64,000 bases of DNA, taken from positions 4,464,001 through 4,528,000 of the forward strand of contig NZ_JAAOYM010000001.1 in NCBI RefSeq assembly GCF_011761185.1, in the 5' to 3' direction. The notes beneath the pieces are model-generated. The model saw only the letters and a list, made by a program, of their open reading frames with translations. It searched no databases and was not told the DNA's origin. Positions 55,721 to 64,000 of this stretch are shown piece by piece. The DNA comes from Saccharomonospora amisosensis (lineage in GTDB: Bacteria > Actinomycetota > Actinomycetes > Mycobacteriales > Pseudonocardiaceae). Both the position numbers and the translations under genes were made by a program. The stretch's first letter is position 1; each line of letters starts with the position of its first letter.

Positions 55721-58240
55721 TCAGAGTTGGTTCACGTCGGTCACGACGATTACGGCGGCACCTGCCGCGTCGCTGGCCTTGAGGTCCACCTCGGCGCTGA
55801 TGCCCCAGTCGTGGTTTCCTTCCGGGTCGTCGAAGACCTGCCGTACCCGCCACACGTCCTGCTCGGGCTCGACAAGCAGCAGTGCGGGACCCCTGGCATC
55901 GGCGCCGGTACCGATCTCGTCGTACTCGGCGTAGTAGTCCACCAAGGCCCGCTCCCAGGCCTGGGCGTCCCAGCCGGACCCCCCGTCCAGCTCGCCGAGC
56001 GCGGCGTAGTCCTCCCGCGCCGCGAGTTGCACCCGCCGAAACATCTCGTTGCGTACCAGCACGCGGAAGGCACGCTCGTTGCGGGTCACCGGCGGAGGAC
56101 CGTCGAGCCGCTCGCCACCCTCGTGCTCCGAGCGTCGCGCTTGCTCGGGGTGGCGCAGCGCCTCCCACTCGTCCAGCAGGCTGGAGTCGACCTGCCGCAC
56201 CAACTCCCCGAGCCATTCGATCAGGTCCTGCAACGGCTCGGTCTTCGCATCGTCCGGCACCGTGCGCCGCAGCGCGTCGTAGGTCCCCGCGAGATAGCGC
56301 AACAGCACGCCTTCCGAGCGCGCCAACCCGTAGAAACCGATGTACTCCACGAAGTTCATGGCGCGCTCGTACATGTCGCGCACCACCGATTTCGGCGACA
56401 GCTCGTAGTCGGCGACCCACGGATGGCCCTGCCGGTAGCGCGAGTATGCGGCGTGCAGCAGTTCCTCGAGCGGTTTGGGATAGGTGACGTCCTCGAGCAA
56501 CTCCATGCGCTCGTTGTACTCGACGCCCTGCGCCTTCAGCTGGGCGATGGCCTCGTTGCGTGCCTTGAACTGCTGCTGGGAAAGCACCTGTTTCGGATCG
56601 TCTACAGTGGATTCGACGACCGAGACGACGTCGAGTGCGTAGGACGGCGAGTCGGGGGCGAGCAGTTCGATGGCGGCCAGCGCGAACGGCGAGAGTGGCT
56701 GGTTGAGCGCGAAATCGAACTGCAGGTCCACCGTGAGCCGCACGGTGCGACCCTGCTCGTCGGGCTCGTCCAGCCGCTCCACCACACCTGCTGCGAGCAA
56801 CGCGCGGTAGATCGCGATGGCGCGCAGGATGTGCCTGCGCTGGGCAGGCCGGTCCTCGTGGTTGTCCTCCAGCAGGTGTCGCATGTGGGCGAACGCGTTT
56901 CCAGGCCGGGAGATCACGTTCAACAGCATCGAGTGGCTCACGGTGAAGCTGGACCTCAGCGGTTCCGGTTCCGCCGCGACCAACCGCTCGAACGTGCTCT
57001 CGGTCCAGTTGACGAAGCCTTCCGGAGCCTTCTTGCGCACGATCTTGCGCTTCTTCTTCGGGTCGTCGCCCGCCTTCTGCAACGCCTTGGCGTTCTCGAT
57101 GACGTGGTCGGGAGCCTGCACCACCACGTAGCCGTCCGTGTCGTAGCCCGCTCGGCCCGCCCTGCCCGCGATCTGGTGGAACTCGCGCGCCTTGAGGTGG
57201 CGCTGCCGGGTTCCGTCGAACTTCGTGAGAGCCGAGAGAACCACCGTGCGGATGGGCACGTTGATGCCGACGCCAAGGGTGTCGGTGCCGCAGATCAGCT
57301 TGAGCAGTCCGGCCTGGGCGAGCTGCTCAACCAGCCTGCGGTACTTCGGCAACATCCCCGCGTGGTGCACGCCGATGCCGTGGCGAACCAGCCGCGACAG
57401 GGTCTTGCCGAATCCTGCCGAGAACCGGAAGTCGCCTATCGCTTCCGCGATGGCGTCCTTCTCGGCCCGGCTGGCGACGTTGATGCTCATCAGGGCCTGT
57501 GCCCGCTCGACGGCGGCGGCCTGGGAGAAGTGCACCACGTAGACCGGAGCCTGCCCGCCGTGCAGCAGCTCGGAGACGGTCTCGTGCATCGGGGTGAGTG
57601 CGTAACGGAACGTCAGCGGCACCGGACGCTGCGCGGAGGTGACCACGGCCGTGGACCTGCCGGTTCGGCGGGTCAGATCCTTCTCGAAGAACGAGACGTC
57701 GCCCAGCGTGGCCGACATGAGCACGAACTGTGCTCTCGGCAGCTCCAGCAGCGGCACCTGCCAGGCCCAGCCCCGATCCGGTTCGGAGTAGAAGTGGAAC
57801 TCGTCGGCTACGACCTGACCCACGTCCGCGTCCGCGCCGAACCGCAGTGCGATGTTCGCCAGGATCTCGGCGGTGCAGCAGATGATCGGGGCATCGGCGT
57901 TCACGCTGGAGTCCCCGGTCATCATGCCGACGTTGTCGGCGCCGAAGACCTCGACGAGGGAGAAGAACTTCTCCGAGACCAGCGCCTTGATCGGCGCGGT
58001 GTAGAAGCTGCGCTTGCCGTGCGCCAGCGCCGCGAAATGCGCGCCGACGGCCACGAGGCTCTTTCCCGAACCGGTGGGGGTGGACAGAATTACGTTGGCC
58101 CCGGAGACGACTTCGATCAGCGCCTCTTCCTGCGCGGGGTAGAGTTCGAAGCCACGCTCGAAGGTCCAGGTGGAGAATGCTTCGAAGAGCGTGTCCGGGT
58201 CGGGGTCGCCGGGTAGGCGATCGGTCAAGGAGTCAGTCAT
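55721..58240 (-). CDS. Ski2-like DEAD/DEAH-box helicase (DUF3516 type)
   Basis: An 839-residue RNA/DNA helicase. Walker A is STPTGSGKS (Lys60), motif Ia TAPIKALVSEKF, motif II DEFH in VVADEFHFYSEPDRGW, motif III SATLGD, and motif VI QIAGRAGRAGYDTDGYV. The long C-terminal part (about 400-839, DUF3516) follows with FVNWTESTFERLVAAEPEPLRSSF. Such actinobacterial helicases are thought to act in RNA turnover or processing; the substrate is unproven. The ATG at 58240 has no strong Shine-Dalgarno. The gene is divergent from the Rv3311-like gene, and the array of 21-bp repeats adjoins its stop. Confidence 0.92.
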   Translation of the reverse strand: MTDSLTDRLPGDPDPDTLFEAFSTWTFERGFELYPAQEEALIEVVSGANVILSTPTGSGKSLVAVGAHFAALAHGKRSFYTAPIKALVSEKFFSLVEVFGADNVGMMTGDSSVNADAPIICCTAEILANIALRFGADADVGQVVADEFHFYSEPDRGWAWQVPLLELPRAQFVLMSATLGDVSFFEKDLTRRTGRSTAVVTSAQRPVPLTFRYALTPMHETVSELLHGGQAPVYVVHFSQAAAVERAQALMSINVASRAEKDAIAEAIGDFRFSAGFGKTLSRLVRHGIGVHHAGMLPKYRRLVEQLAQAGLLKLICGTDTLGVGINVPIRTVVLSALTKFDGTRQRHLKAREFHQIAGRAGRAGYDTDGYVVVQAPDHVIENAKALQKAGDDPKKKRKIVRKKAPEGFVNWTESTFERLVAAEPEPLRSSFTVSHSMLLNVISRPGNAFAHMRHLLEDNHEDRPAQRRHILRAIAIYRALLAAGVVERLDEPDEQGRTVRLTVDLQFDFALNQPLSPFALAAIELLAPDSPSYALDVVSVVESTVDDPKQVLSQQQFKARNEAIAQLKAQGVEYNERMELLEDVTYPKPLEELLHAAYSRYRQGHPWVADYELSPKSVVRDMYERAMNFVEYIGFYGLARSEGVLLRYLAGTYDALRRTVPDDAKTEPLQDLIEWLGELVRQVDSSLLDEWEALRHPEQARRSEHEGGERLDGPPPVTRNERAFRVLVRNEMFRRVQLAAREDYAALGELDGGSGWDAQAWERALVDYYAEYDEIGTGADARGPALLLVEPEQDVWRVRQVFDDPEGNHDWGISAEVDLKASDAAGAAVIVVTDVNQL

Positions 58241-58382
58241 CGTGGCCTAGATGGTGTCATCCCCGCGCCGGGAAGTGAGGGGTCATCGCGGTGCGGGACC
58301 GGAACCCGTAGGCTTCGCCTATCGCGTCCGGTTCCAGCTCCAACATCAGACCGGCACGTGCACAGGTGTTCCGGAGGGCGGA

Positions 58383-59651
58383 ATGGCACAGGATATCATC
58401 CCGATCGAACTCGGGCTGCCACAAGGCGATCTGGTGACCCTGTGGGCGCCACGATGGCGGGAGGACGGCGAGGAGTGGGAGGCCTTCCTCGGCGACGAGG
58501 ACGACCTCTACGCCTTCCCCGACGCCGCGCACCTCGCCGCGTACGTCCGCACCGCGGAGCAGCACGATCTGATCGACCACCCCGCGTGGGAGGCGGTCCC
58601 CGCGCTGAACGTGCCCGAGCTGATTCCCGACGACGACCACTCCTACGACCTTGTCGGCGTGCCGGAACTGGTGGCCGAGACGCCCGACTCGTGGACGCTG
58701 TCCGAGCTGGCCGAGATCGTGGGCATCGTCCGGTCGCTGGCCGACGTGTGTGAGCTGGATGAAGTCCATGAGGTGCTGGACGGCTGCGAGGCGTTCTCGC
58801 TGCTCGACCAGGGTCAACTTCCCTTCACCGGCCGCGAGGGCGGGCGGCTGTGGAACGAGCTGTCCAAGACGGTCTCCGAGAAGTGGGACGTCGTGCTGGA
58901 CACCATCGACGAGCTGGTGACTGTTCCGGACGTGGACGCGGCGACGCTGGAGGAGACCACGGAGGAACTCGCCGCCTTCCACGAGGAATCCGCGGAGGCC
59001 GAGGCCGGAGTCGATTCCGAGGACGAGGACCTCGACACGGTGGACGCCGAGTCCGACGACGAGGAGGACGAGGAAGCGGAGGCCGAAGAGCCGACCGGGC
59101 TGTGGGCCGAGGTGGGCATCGACCCCATCAAGATCGTCACCTCGACCGGGGAGTACTACACGCTGCGCTGCTACCTCGACGACGAGCCGATCTTCCTCGG
59201 CGCGAACGGCAAGATCGAGGTGTTCGGCTCGGAGAAGGCGCTCGCCCGGGCACTGGCCGACGCCGGTCAACTCGCCGACACCGACCTCGCCGAGGTGTCC
59301 ACTTGGGACGAGGTACTGACAAGCGCGACCGCTGGCGAGCTCGAGGTCGAGGTCGATCCCGACAACACCTACGTGCTCGCGGGCCTCGACGCCGATATCG
59401 CGGAGGGACTGCGGGCGATCGATCCGACCCAGCTGGAGCTGGCCGTGGAGCTGCTGCGTGACGCCGCGGACTGGGCAGACGACGACAGCGTGGCCGAGGC
59501 ACTCTCGCACTCGGAGAGCCTCGGCTGGCTGGTGTCCTTCGTACTGCGGCCGGACCCGACCCGACTCGCGCCGAGCCCGCCGTTCGACGCCGAGCAGAAG
59601 GCCTGGCGTTCGCTCGTGGAGTCCTTCGAGGGCAGGCTGCACGTCAACTGA
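58383..59651 (+). CDS. Conserved acidic actinobacterial protein (Rv3311-like)
   Basis: A 422-residue soluble, very acidic protein with no signal or membrane segment. The N-terminal domain starts MAQDIIPIELGLPQGDLVTLWAPRW, and continues with DDLYAFPDAAHLAAYVRTAEQHDL. The middle (about 220-285) is a Glu/Asp-rich low-complexity hinge (DSEDEDLDTVDAESDDEEDEE). The C-terminal domain has EYYTLRCYLDDEPIFLGANGKIEVFGSEKALARAL. Order next to add and upp resembles Rv3311 in M. tuberculosis. Some databases call such proteins primosomal, for which I see no support. The ATG has GGAGGG 7 nt upstream. Function unknown. Confidence 0.8.
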   Translation: MAQDIIPIELGLPQGDLVTLWAPRWREDGEEWEAFLGDEDDLYAFPDAAHLAAYVRTAEQHDLIDHPAWEAVPALNVPELIPDDDHSYDLVGVPELVAETPDSWTLSELAEIVGIVRSLADVCELDEVHEVLDGCEAFSLLDQGQLPFTGREGGRLWNELSKTVSEKWDVVLDTIDELVTVPDVDAATLEETTEELAAFHEESAEAEAGVDSEDEDLDTVDAESDDEEDEEAEAEEPTGLWAEVGIDPIKIVTSTGEYYTLRCYLDDEPIFLGANGKIEVFGSEKALARALADAGQLADTDLAEVSTWDEVLTSATAGELEVEVDPDNTYVLAGLDADIAEGLRAIDPTQLELAVELLRDAADWADDDSVAEALSHSESLGWLVSFVLRPDPTRLAPSPPFDAEQKAWRSLVESFEGRLHVN

Positions 59652-59672
59652 CCGAACCTGCCGCTTTCGTGG

Positions 59673-60779
59673 CTAGAGCAACGGCTTGCTGACCAAGTCC
59701 GAGTACCAGGGTTTGATCACATTGTTGATGATGTCGAGCCGCTGATCGAAGTCGATGAACGCCGACTTCATCGCGTTGATGGTGAACCACTGCACGTCCG
59801 CCCAGCTGTAGCCGAACGTCTCCACCAGCGCCGCGAACTCCGACGACAGGGTGCAGCCGCTCATCAGCCGGTTGTCGGTGTTGACCGTGACGCGGAACCG
59901 CAACTTGGCGAGCAGCCCTATCGGATGCTCGGCGATCGAGGCGGCGGCACCGGTCTGCACGTTGGACGAGGGGCAGATCTCCAGCGGGATACGCCGGTCA
60001 CGCACGTAGGCGGCGAGCCTGCCCAGTTCGGTGGCGCCGTCGGGCGAGGTCTTGATGTCGTCCACGATCCTGACCCCGTGCCCGAGCCGCTCCGCCCCAC
60101 AGTGCTGGATCGCCTCCCAGATCGAGGCGAGCCCGAACGCCTCGCCCGCGTGAATGGTGAAGTGCGCGTTGTTGACCCTGATGTATTCGAAGGCGTCCAG
60201 GTTCCTGGTCGGCGGGAATCCCGCTTCCGGCCCCGCGATGTCGAACCCGACAACGCCGGCATCGCGGTAGCGAACCGCCAACTCGGCGATCTCCAGCGCC
60301 CTCGCGTGCTGGCGCATCGCACACAGCAGCGAACCGACGTGGATGCGGTGTCCCCGCCGCGCCACACGGCGCTTGCCCTCGGCCAGGCCCGCGAGCACCG
60401 CCTCGATCACGGCCTCCAGCTTGAGTCCGCGCTCGACGAACAGTTCGGGCGCGTACCGGACCTCGGCGTAGACGACGCCGTCGGCGGCGAGGTCCTCCAC
60501 GCATTCCGCGGCCACCCGGGCCAGCGCCTCCTCGGTCTGCATGACGCCGCAGGTGTGAGCGAAGGTCTCCAGGTACGACTCCAGCGAGCCGGAGTCGGCC
60601 GCCTGCTGGAACCACCTGCTCAGTTCGGCCACGTCGGTGGTTGGCAGGCCGCGGTAGCCGGTGGACTCCGCCAACTCCAGCACCGTGCGTGGCCGCAGCC
60701 CGCCGTCGAGATGGTCGTGCAGCAGGACCTTGGGTGCGCTGCGCAGGGCTTGCAGCGTCGGGACGGTTCGCGTCGACAT
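59673..60779 (-). CDS. add: Adenosine deaminase
   Basis: A 368-residue zinc deaminase converting adenosine and deoxyadenosine to inosines. Zinc ligands lie in [22 protein letters not shown] (catalytic Glu region) and [16 protein letters not shown] and GHGVRI are the other active-site loops. The TDN motif has Asn where animal enzymes have a second Asp. The ATG at 60779 has TACCGT 6 nt upstream and no Shine-Dalgarno; the open frame upstream is not coding. It is 21 nt from the convergent Rv3311-like gene. The product feeds purine nucleoside phosphorylase. Confidence 0.95.
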   Translation of the reverse strand: MSTRTVPTLQALRSAPKVLLHDHLDGGLRPRTVLELAESTGYRGLPTTDVAELSRWFQQAADSGSLESYLETFAHTCGVMQTEEALARVAAECVEDLAADGVVYAEVRYAPELFVERGLKLEAVIEAVLAGLAEGKRRVARRGHRIHVGSLLCAMRQHARALEIAELAVRYRDAGVVGFDIAGPEAGFPPTRNLDAFEYIRVNNAHFTIHAGEAFGLASIWEAIQHCGAERLGHGVRIVDDIKTSPDGATELGRLAAYVRDRRIPLEICPSSNVQTGAAASIAEHPIGLLAKLRFRVTVNTDNRLMSGCTLSSEFAALVETFGYSWADVQWFTINAMKSAFIDFDQRLDIINNVIKPWYSDLVSKPLL

Positions 60780-60785
60780 GACTCG

Positions 60786-60791
60786 ACGGTA
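60786..60791 (-). promoter_or_regulatory. -10 box of leaderless add promoter
   Basis: TACCGT on the minus strand, 6 nt before the add ATG. Confidence 0.45.
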
Positions 60792-60958
60792 CCCAGAACC
60801 GCCCTCATTCGATCGATCCACCGCAATCACTCGACGGGGAAGGAAGTCTCGACCTCCACTCAACCCTCCGCAGAGAGATCGTCTCGTTATTAGCTCGCCG
60901 GAGTTGCACGTCAATGCCAATTAGCCGGGGGCGATACCCTCCGCAGTGGTTCGATCGC

Positions 60959-60964
60959 TAGGCT
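60959..60964 (+). promoter_or_regulatory. -10 box upstream of coiled-coil gene
   Basis: TAGGCT, about 47 nt before GTG 61011, which also has its own Shine-Dalgarno; hence a leadered transcript. The rest of the 231-nt gap to add shows no gene. Confidence 0.35.
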
Positions 60965-61010
60965 GCCCACTACGTCCAGGTCTTTCCCCCGTCGAAGAAG
61001 GACAACCGCA

Positions 61011-62069
61011 GTGACGACTGAAAACCACCTCGCAGCCCCGTCCTTCGACCGCATGCGCAACATGCTCGTGCGCGCGGCCGAGGTCCGAGAGAGCGAACAG
61101 CAGCAGATCTTCGACGCGCTCGACGACATCTACGCCCGGCTGGCGCCGGTGGACTCGCTCGGCGCGGTGCGCAAGCGGCTGTCCGAACTGCCGGACCGCA
61201 CCGAGGTCAGCGTCCTCGCCGAGCGCCTGGACGAGGCCATGTCCAGGCTGGAGGCGCAGGACAACGCGCTGGCCGACCTGGCGAGGGCGGTTGAGTCGAT
61301 CGTCGACAAGCTGGCCAAGCCGTTCGCCCAACTCGACGGGCGATTGGACGGGGTCGCGGCCCGGTTCGAGGGCGTCGCGGGCCGGATGGACGGGCTTGAG
61401 GACAAGCTGGAGAACATCCACCGCAGGCTCGACGAGCTCGGCGGGCACCTCGACAAGCAGGACGACAAGATCGACGGGTTGCCGCTGGCGGTGCACGGCC
61501 CCGTGCGCGAGCGCATCGACCTGCTGGAGTCGAACGTCAAGGAACGCGTCGAGCGGCTCGACACCGACAACAAGGAGCGCATCAGCACCACCACCGAGTC
61601 GCTGCGCAACGCGCTCACCGAGACCGCCGAGATGGTGGACTCCTCGCAGCGGCTGGACACGCTCGGCGACCGGCTGGAGAAGGTCACCACTCGCCTCGAC
61701 GAGCTGGCGAGCAGGCTGGACAAGGTCGAGGAGGGCTTCGTGGCCCAGCTCGGCGACCTCGACGGCTCGCTGAAGTCCGGTCTTTCCAAGGTCGAGACCA
61801 CGCTTTCGAAGCAGCCCGACAATGACTACTTCAGCTCCGTGGTTCGCAGGAGCAACGAGGAGTCCGAGCGTCGCATCGGCGGGCAGTTGGACGAGGCGAT
61901 GGCGACGTTCGCGGAGCTGATGCTCGGCGGTGGCCCCGCGGCACAGCCGGTCGCGGTGGCCGCACCGGCGCCTCGGCAGCCTCGCCGCCGCAACGGCCGC
62001 CAGCAGAAGGGCTCCGAGACCAAGGCCAAGGCAGGCGCCTCAGGCGAAAGCGGCGAGTCCGAGGAGTGA
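61011..62069 (+). CDS. Long coiled-coil protein
   Basis: A 352-residue, nearly all-helical protein. From about 20 to 285 it shows heptad-rich coiled coil with repeated blocks such as LDGRLDGVAARFEGVAGRMDGLEDKLENIHRRLDELGGHLDKQ and RLDTLGDRLEKVTTRLDELASRLDKVEEGF. No membrane helix or signal is present. The C-terminal 50 residues are Ala/Pro then basic/Gly-rich (RQPRRRNGRQQKGS), a likely nucleic-acid- or membrane-binding tail. No family name is secure; this class of actinobacterial proteins may be structural. The GTG has GAAGGA upstream. It is convergent with deoA across a strong hairpin. Confidence 0.8.
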   Translation: MTTENHLAAPSFDRMRNMLVRAAEVRESEQQQIFDALDDIYARLAPVDSLGAVRKRLSELPDRTEVSVLAERLDEAMSRLEAQDNALADLARAVESIVDKLAKPFAQLDGRLDGVAARFEGVAGRMDGLEDKLENIHRRLDELGGHLDKQDDKIDGLPLAVHGPVRERIDLLESNVKERVERLDTDNKERISTTTESLRNALTETAEMVDSSQRLDTLGDRLEKVTTRLDELASRLDKVEEGFVAQLGDLDGSLKSGLSKVETTLSKQPDNDYFSSVVRRSNEESERRIGGQLDEAMATFAELMLGGGPAAQPVAVAAPAPRQPRRRNGRQQKGSETKAKAGASGESGESEE

Positions 62070-62074
62070 TCAGT

Positions 62075-62102
62075 GGCCGGAAGGGTCGTAACCCTTCCGG
62101 CC
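62075..62102. terminator. Bidirectional terminator between coiled-coil gene and deoA
   Basis: A perfect 12-bp stem GGCCGGAAGGGT / ACCCTTCCGGCC with a CGTA loop, exactly filling the gap between two convergent genes. Confidence 0.88.
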
Positions 62103-63413
62103 TCACGGCCGGATCGTTTCCAGCACGATGCCGTCCAGTTCCTCGGCGGTCGCGCGCTCGTCGCGTGTGCCGGTTGTGGTCACCGTGTACGCGCCGTTCA
62201 GCGCCTCCAGCGCTGTAGGTACCGCTGCCGGGGTGTCGGTGTGCAGCTCGAACAACGGCTGGTCGGCTTCGACGAACTCGCCGGGTTTGGCCAGGCAGCG
62301 GATGCCCGCGCCCGCCTGCACCGGGTCTTCCTTGCGGGCACGGCCCGCGCCCAGCCGCCACGCGGCCACTCCTACGGAGTAGGCGTCCAACCCGGTAACC
62401 ACTCCGGTTGCCCGCGCGGGCACCACGTGAACGTGGGCGGGCCTCGGCAACGGCGCCTCGGGGTCCCCGCCCTGCGCCCGGATCATGCGGCACCAGGTTT
62501 CGTAAGCCTGGCCCGAGGCCAGCACGGGTGCCGGGTCGACGCCGGACAGCCCGGCCGACGCCAGCATCTCCCTCGCCAGTGCCAGCGTCAGTTCGACCAC
62601 GTCGGGTGGACCACCACCGCGTAGCACGGCAACGGCTTCGGCGACCTCGACCGCGTTGCCGACCGCGGAGCCGAGCGGCACGTTCATGTCGGTGATCAGC
62701 GCCGTCGTGGACACCCCGTGCGCTGTGCCGATATCGACAAGCGCCCGCGCCAGTTCCCGCGCACGTTCGCGGGTTTTCATGAACGCGCCCGAGCCCGCCT
62801 TGACGTCGAGCACGAGTGCCCGTGACCCCTCAGCGATCTTCTTGCTCATGATCGAGCTGGCGATCAACGGAACGGACTCGACCGTCGCGGTGACGTCCCG
62901 CAGGGCATAGAGCAGCCGGTCGGCGGGCGCCAGCGTTGGCGTCGCCGCACAGACCACCGCCCCTACCTCGTCCAGTTGCCTGCCGATCTCGGCCGCCGAC
63001 AGCTCAGCTCGCCAGCCTGGGATGGCCTCGAGCTTGTCGAGGGTGCCTCCGGTGTGCCCGAGCCCCCGTCCCGACAGTTGCGGCACCGCCGCACCGCAGG
63101 TCGCCACGAGCGGAGCCAGTACCAGGGTGATCTTGTCGCCTACGCCGCCCGTGGAATGCTTGTCCACCGTCGGCCGCGCTGTGCGCAGCGACAGCCGCTC
63201 ACCGGAGTCGATCATGGCGCCGGTCCAGCGGGCGGTCTCATCCTGGTCCATACCGCGCAGGAAGATCGCCATCGCGAGCGCGGCCATCTGCTCCTCGGCG
63301 ACAACACCGCGGGTGTAGGCATCCACCACCCAGTCGATCTGCTCGCCGGTCAGCCTGCCGCCGTCCCGCTTGGTGCGGATGACGTCGACCGCCGCGAACG
63401 GCTCCCCGGTCAC
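62103..63413 (-). CDS. deoA: Thymidine phosphorylase
   Basis: A 436-residue pyrimidine-nucleoside phosphorylase splitting thymidine and deoxyuridine to base and 2-deoxyribose-1-phosphate. It begins VIRTKRDGGRLTGEQIDWVVDAYTRG. The phosphate-binding signature is DKHSTGGVGDKITLVLAPLVA (about 84-104). LSGRGLGHTGGTLDKLEAIPG is the second signature, and the C-terminal domain starts near RPAHVHVVPA. It starts with GTG overlapping the cdd stop (GTGA), so cdd and deoA are coupled. Its product enters the DeoC branch after a mutase. Confidence 0.95.
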   Translation of the reverse strand: MTGEPFAAVDVIRTKRDGGRLTGEQIDWVVDAYTRGVVAEEQMAALAMAIFLRGMDQDETARWTGAMIDSGERLSLRTARPTVDKHSTGGVGDKITLVLAPLVATCGAAVPQLSGRGLGHTGGTLDKLEAIPGWRAELSAAEIGRQLDEVGAVVCAATPTLAPADRLLYALRDVTATVESVPLIASSIMSKKIAEGSRALVLDVKAGSGAFMKTRERARELARALVDIGTAHGVSTTALITDMNVPLGSAVGNAVEVAEAVAVLRGGGPPDVVELTLALAREMLASAGLSGVDPAPVLASGQAYETWCRMIRAQGGDPEAPLPRPAHVHVVPARATGVVTGLDAYSVGVAAWRLGAGRARKEDPVQAGAGIRCLAKPGEFVEADQPLFELHTDTPAAVPTALEALNGAYTVTTTGTRDERATAEELDGIVLETIRP

Positions 63414-63808
63414 GACGGCAGGTCCGTTGGACCGAAAGCCTCGGGCAGCACCTCACTCATCGCACGCGCGCCGAGTGAGGTGTCCACCAGGCACGTGTCG
63501 CCGCCCAACTCGAAAACGAGCTGGCGGCAACGTCCGCACGGCATCAGCAGTTCGCCCGTGACGGCGCGGCAGGCCAGCGCCACCAGCCTGCCCCCGCCGG
63601 TCAGCTGGGAATGCCCCACCAGGGTCACCTCGGCGCACAGCGAGAGCCCGTAGGAGGCGTTTTCGACGTTGCAGCCGGTGACGACCCTGCCGTCGTCCAT
63701 CAACGCGGCCGCGCCGACACGCAACCTCGAGTACGGCGCGTAGGCATGGTCGGCCGCCCGCACCGCCTCCGCCCGCAGCCGCTCCCAGTCCACGTGTCCC
63801 GGCTTCAT
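63410..63808 (-). CDS. cdd: Cytidine deaminase
   Basis: A 132-residue homotetramer-type zinc cytidine deaminase converting (deoxy)cytidine to (deoxy)uridine. Motifs are HAYAPYSRLRVGAAAL, GCNVENASYGLSLCAEVT (zinc Cys and catalytic Glu) and MPCGRCRQLVFELGG (two zinc Cys). The start codon ATG lies just inside the ABC permease stop region, and the genes are adjacent, so permease-cdd-deoA is one operon for nucleoside uptake and use. Confidence 0.95.
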   Translation of the reverse strand: MKPGHVDWERLRAEAVRAADHAYAPYSRLRVGAAALMDDGRVVTGCNVENASYGLSLCAEVTLVGHSQLTGGGRLVALACRAVTGELLMPCGRCRQLVFELGGDTCLVDTSLGARAMSEVLPEAFGPTDLPS

Positions 63809-64000
63809 CTAGCCACCCTCTCCACGCCGGTACCTCGCTCCGATGGCTTTCGGCGGCCGCAGCCGCTGAGCCGCGACAGCCAGCACGATGATCGTCACGA
63901 AGTGCGGCGTGTACGGGATGAGGTCCCTCGGCAGTTCGTCGTTGGCCCAGTACACGTAGTAAAGGGCACCGGCCCCCGCCAGCGCCAGCCCCGCAGCTGC
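63809..64000 (-). CDS. ABC transporter permease (nucleoside/simple-sugar type), C-terminal part
   Basis: The last 63 codons of a permease that continues off the right edge. The segment begins AAAGLALAGAGALYYVYWANDE, continues with a transmembrane stretch TPHFVTIIVLAVAAQRL and ends RPPKAIGARYRRGEGG, the C-terminus typical of BmpA-linked nucleoside permeases (NupQ/YufQ type). It stands directly upstream of cdd and deoA, which fits nucleoside import. The rest of the transporter (ATPase, other permease, lipoprotein) would lie to the right. Confidence 0.8.
   Translation of the reverse strand, partial: AAAGLALAGAGALYYVYWANDELPRDLIPYTPHFVTIIVLAVAAQRLRPPKAIGARYRRGEGG

Noticed and set aside
55727-58216. 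Open frame of 829 codons on the plus strand
   Set aside because: Complementary to the helicase gene, whose motifs are clear; the antisense translation has no domain.

Overview
The window comes from a high-GC Gram-positive actinobacterium. GC is high at third codon positions and GTG starts are frequent. Many genes carry a TANNNT -10 box only 6-8 nt before the start codon, which is the leaderless arrangement. Other actinobacterial markers are a WXG/TNT type VII secretion effector locus, the LprG-P55 lipoprotein-transporter pair, an acyl-CoA carboxylase epsilon subunit and DUF1707 proteins. Gene order from birA through accD5-accE5-maf-accA3, and from lpdA, punA, pmmB and upp to add-deoA-cdd, recalls the Rv3279c-Rv3315c part of Mycobacterium tuberculosis. 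The effector locus, the 21-bp GGGACTCGCGG repeats and the overall style suggest a Pseudonocardiaceae genome (inference, not proven). There is no prophage, transposase, CRISPR array or tRNA gene in the window.

Layout. 0-2.2 kb: the end of a GtrA protein and a two-component system. 2.2-3.0 kb: an IMPase-family phosphatase (HisN-like). 3.0-6.7 kb: a type VII-linked toxin locus with a CpnT-like protein carrying a C-terminal TNT NAD-glycohydrolase domain, a small coupled probable immunity gene, a WXG/EspC-like partner and a YbaB-like protein. 6.7-8.0 kb: divergent SDR oxidoreductase and MarR. 8.0-9.5 kb: HMG-CoA lyase and a PH-domain membrane protein. 9.6-15.8 kb: biotin ligase and the carboxylase genes accD5, accE5, maf and accA3. 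15.8-19.3 kb: DUF1707, GNAT and a coupled three-gene set of unknown exported or membrane proteins that share a VYxAPG-type domain. 19.3-23.8 kb: the glycerol genes glpD/glpF-glpK. 23.9-29.7 kb: VOC protein, LpdA-type flavoprotein, GGCT, AbiEi/DUF559 protein and M20 amidohydrolase, with two arrays of a 21-bp repeat and a pair of DnaA boxes. 29.8-34.8 kb: mutA-mutB-meaB. 34.9-36.7 kb: a receptor Ser/Thr kinase. 36.7-41.0 kb: MerR, purine nucleoside phosphorylase, a candidate 20-codon gene, a structured intergenic region, a phosphohexomutase and a flavodoxin-like protein. 41.0-43.2 kb: lprG-p55. 43.3-48.7 kb: one rRNA operon (16S-23S-5S) on the minus strand with its promoters and terminator. 48.7-64 kb: a MerR remnant, TetR, upp, DUF1707/LiaF-like, a serine hydrolase, deoC with two aldehyde-dehydrogenase genes, a DUF3516 helicase, an Rv3311-like protein, add, a coiled-coil protein, deoA, cdd and the end of a nucleoside-type ABC permease.

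Functional themes. (1) Propionyl-CoA is carboxylated by AccA3/AccD5/AccE5, with BirA for biotinylation, and isomerised by MutAB with its chaperone MeaB. Only the epimerase is missing from the window. (2) Nucleoside salvage is nearly complete: ABC uptake, Cdd, Add, DeoA, PNP, Upp, a mutase able in principle to act on pentose phosphate, DeoC, and an aldehyde dehydrogenase placed to oxidise the acetaldehyde that DeoC releases. (3) Glycerol is taken up by GlpF, phosphorylated by GlpK and oxidised by GlpD. The most interesting less-explained items are the TNT toxin/immunity locus, the VYxAPG-domain gene set, the degenerate aldehyde dehydrogenase coupled to an intact one, the dispersed 21-bp repeats, the paired DnaA boxes away from any oriC, and the hairpin-rich region at 38.3-38.8 kb with its small ORF.
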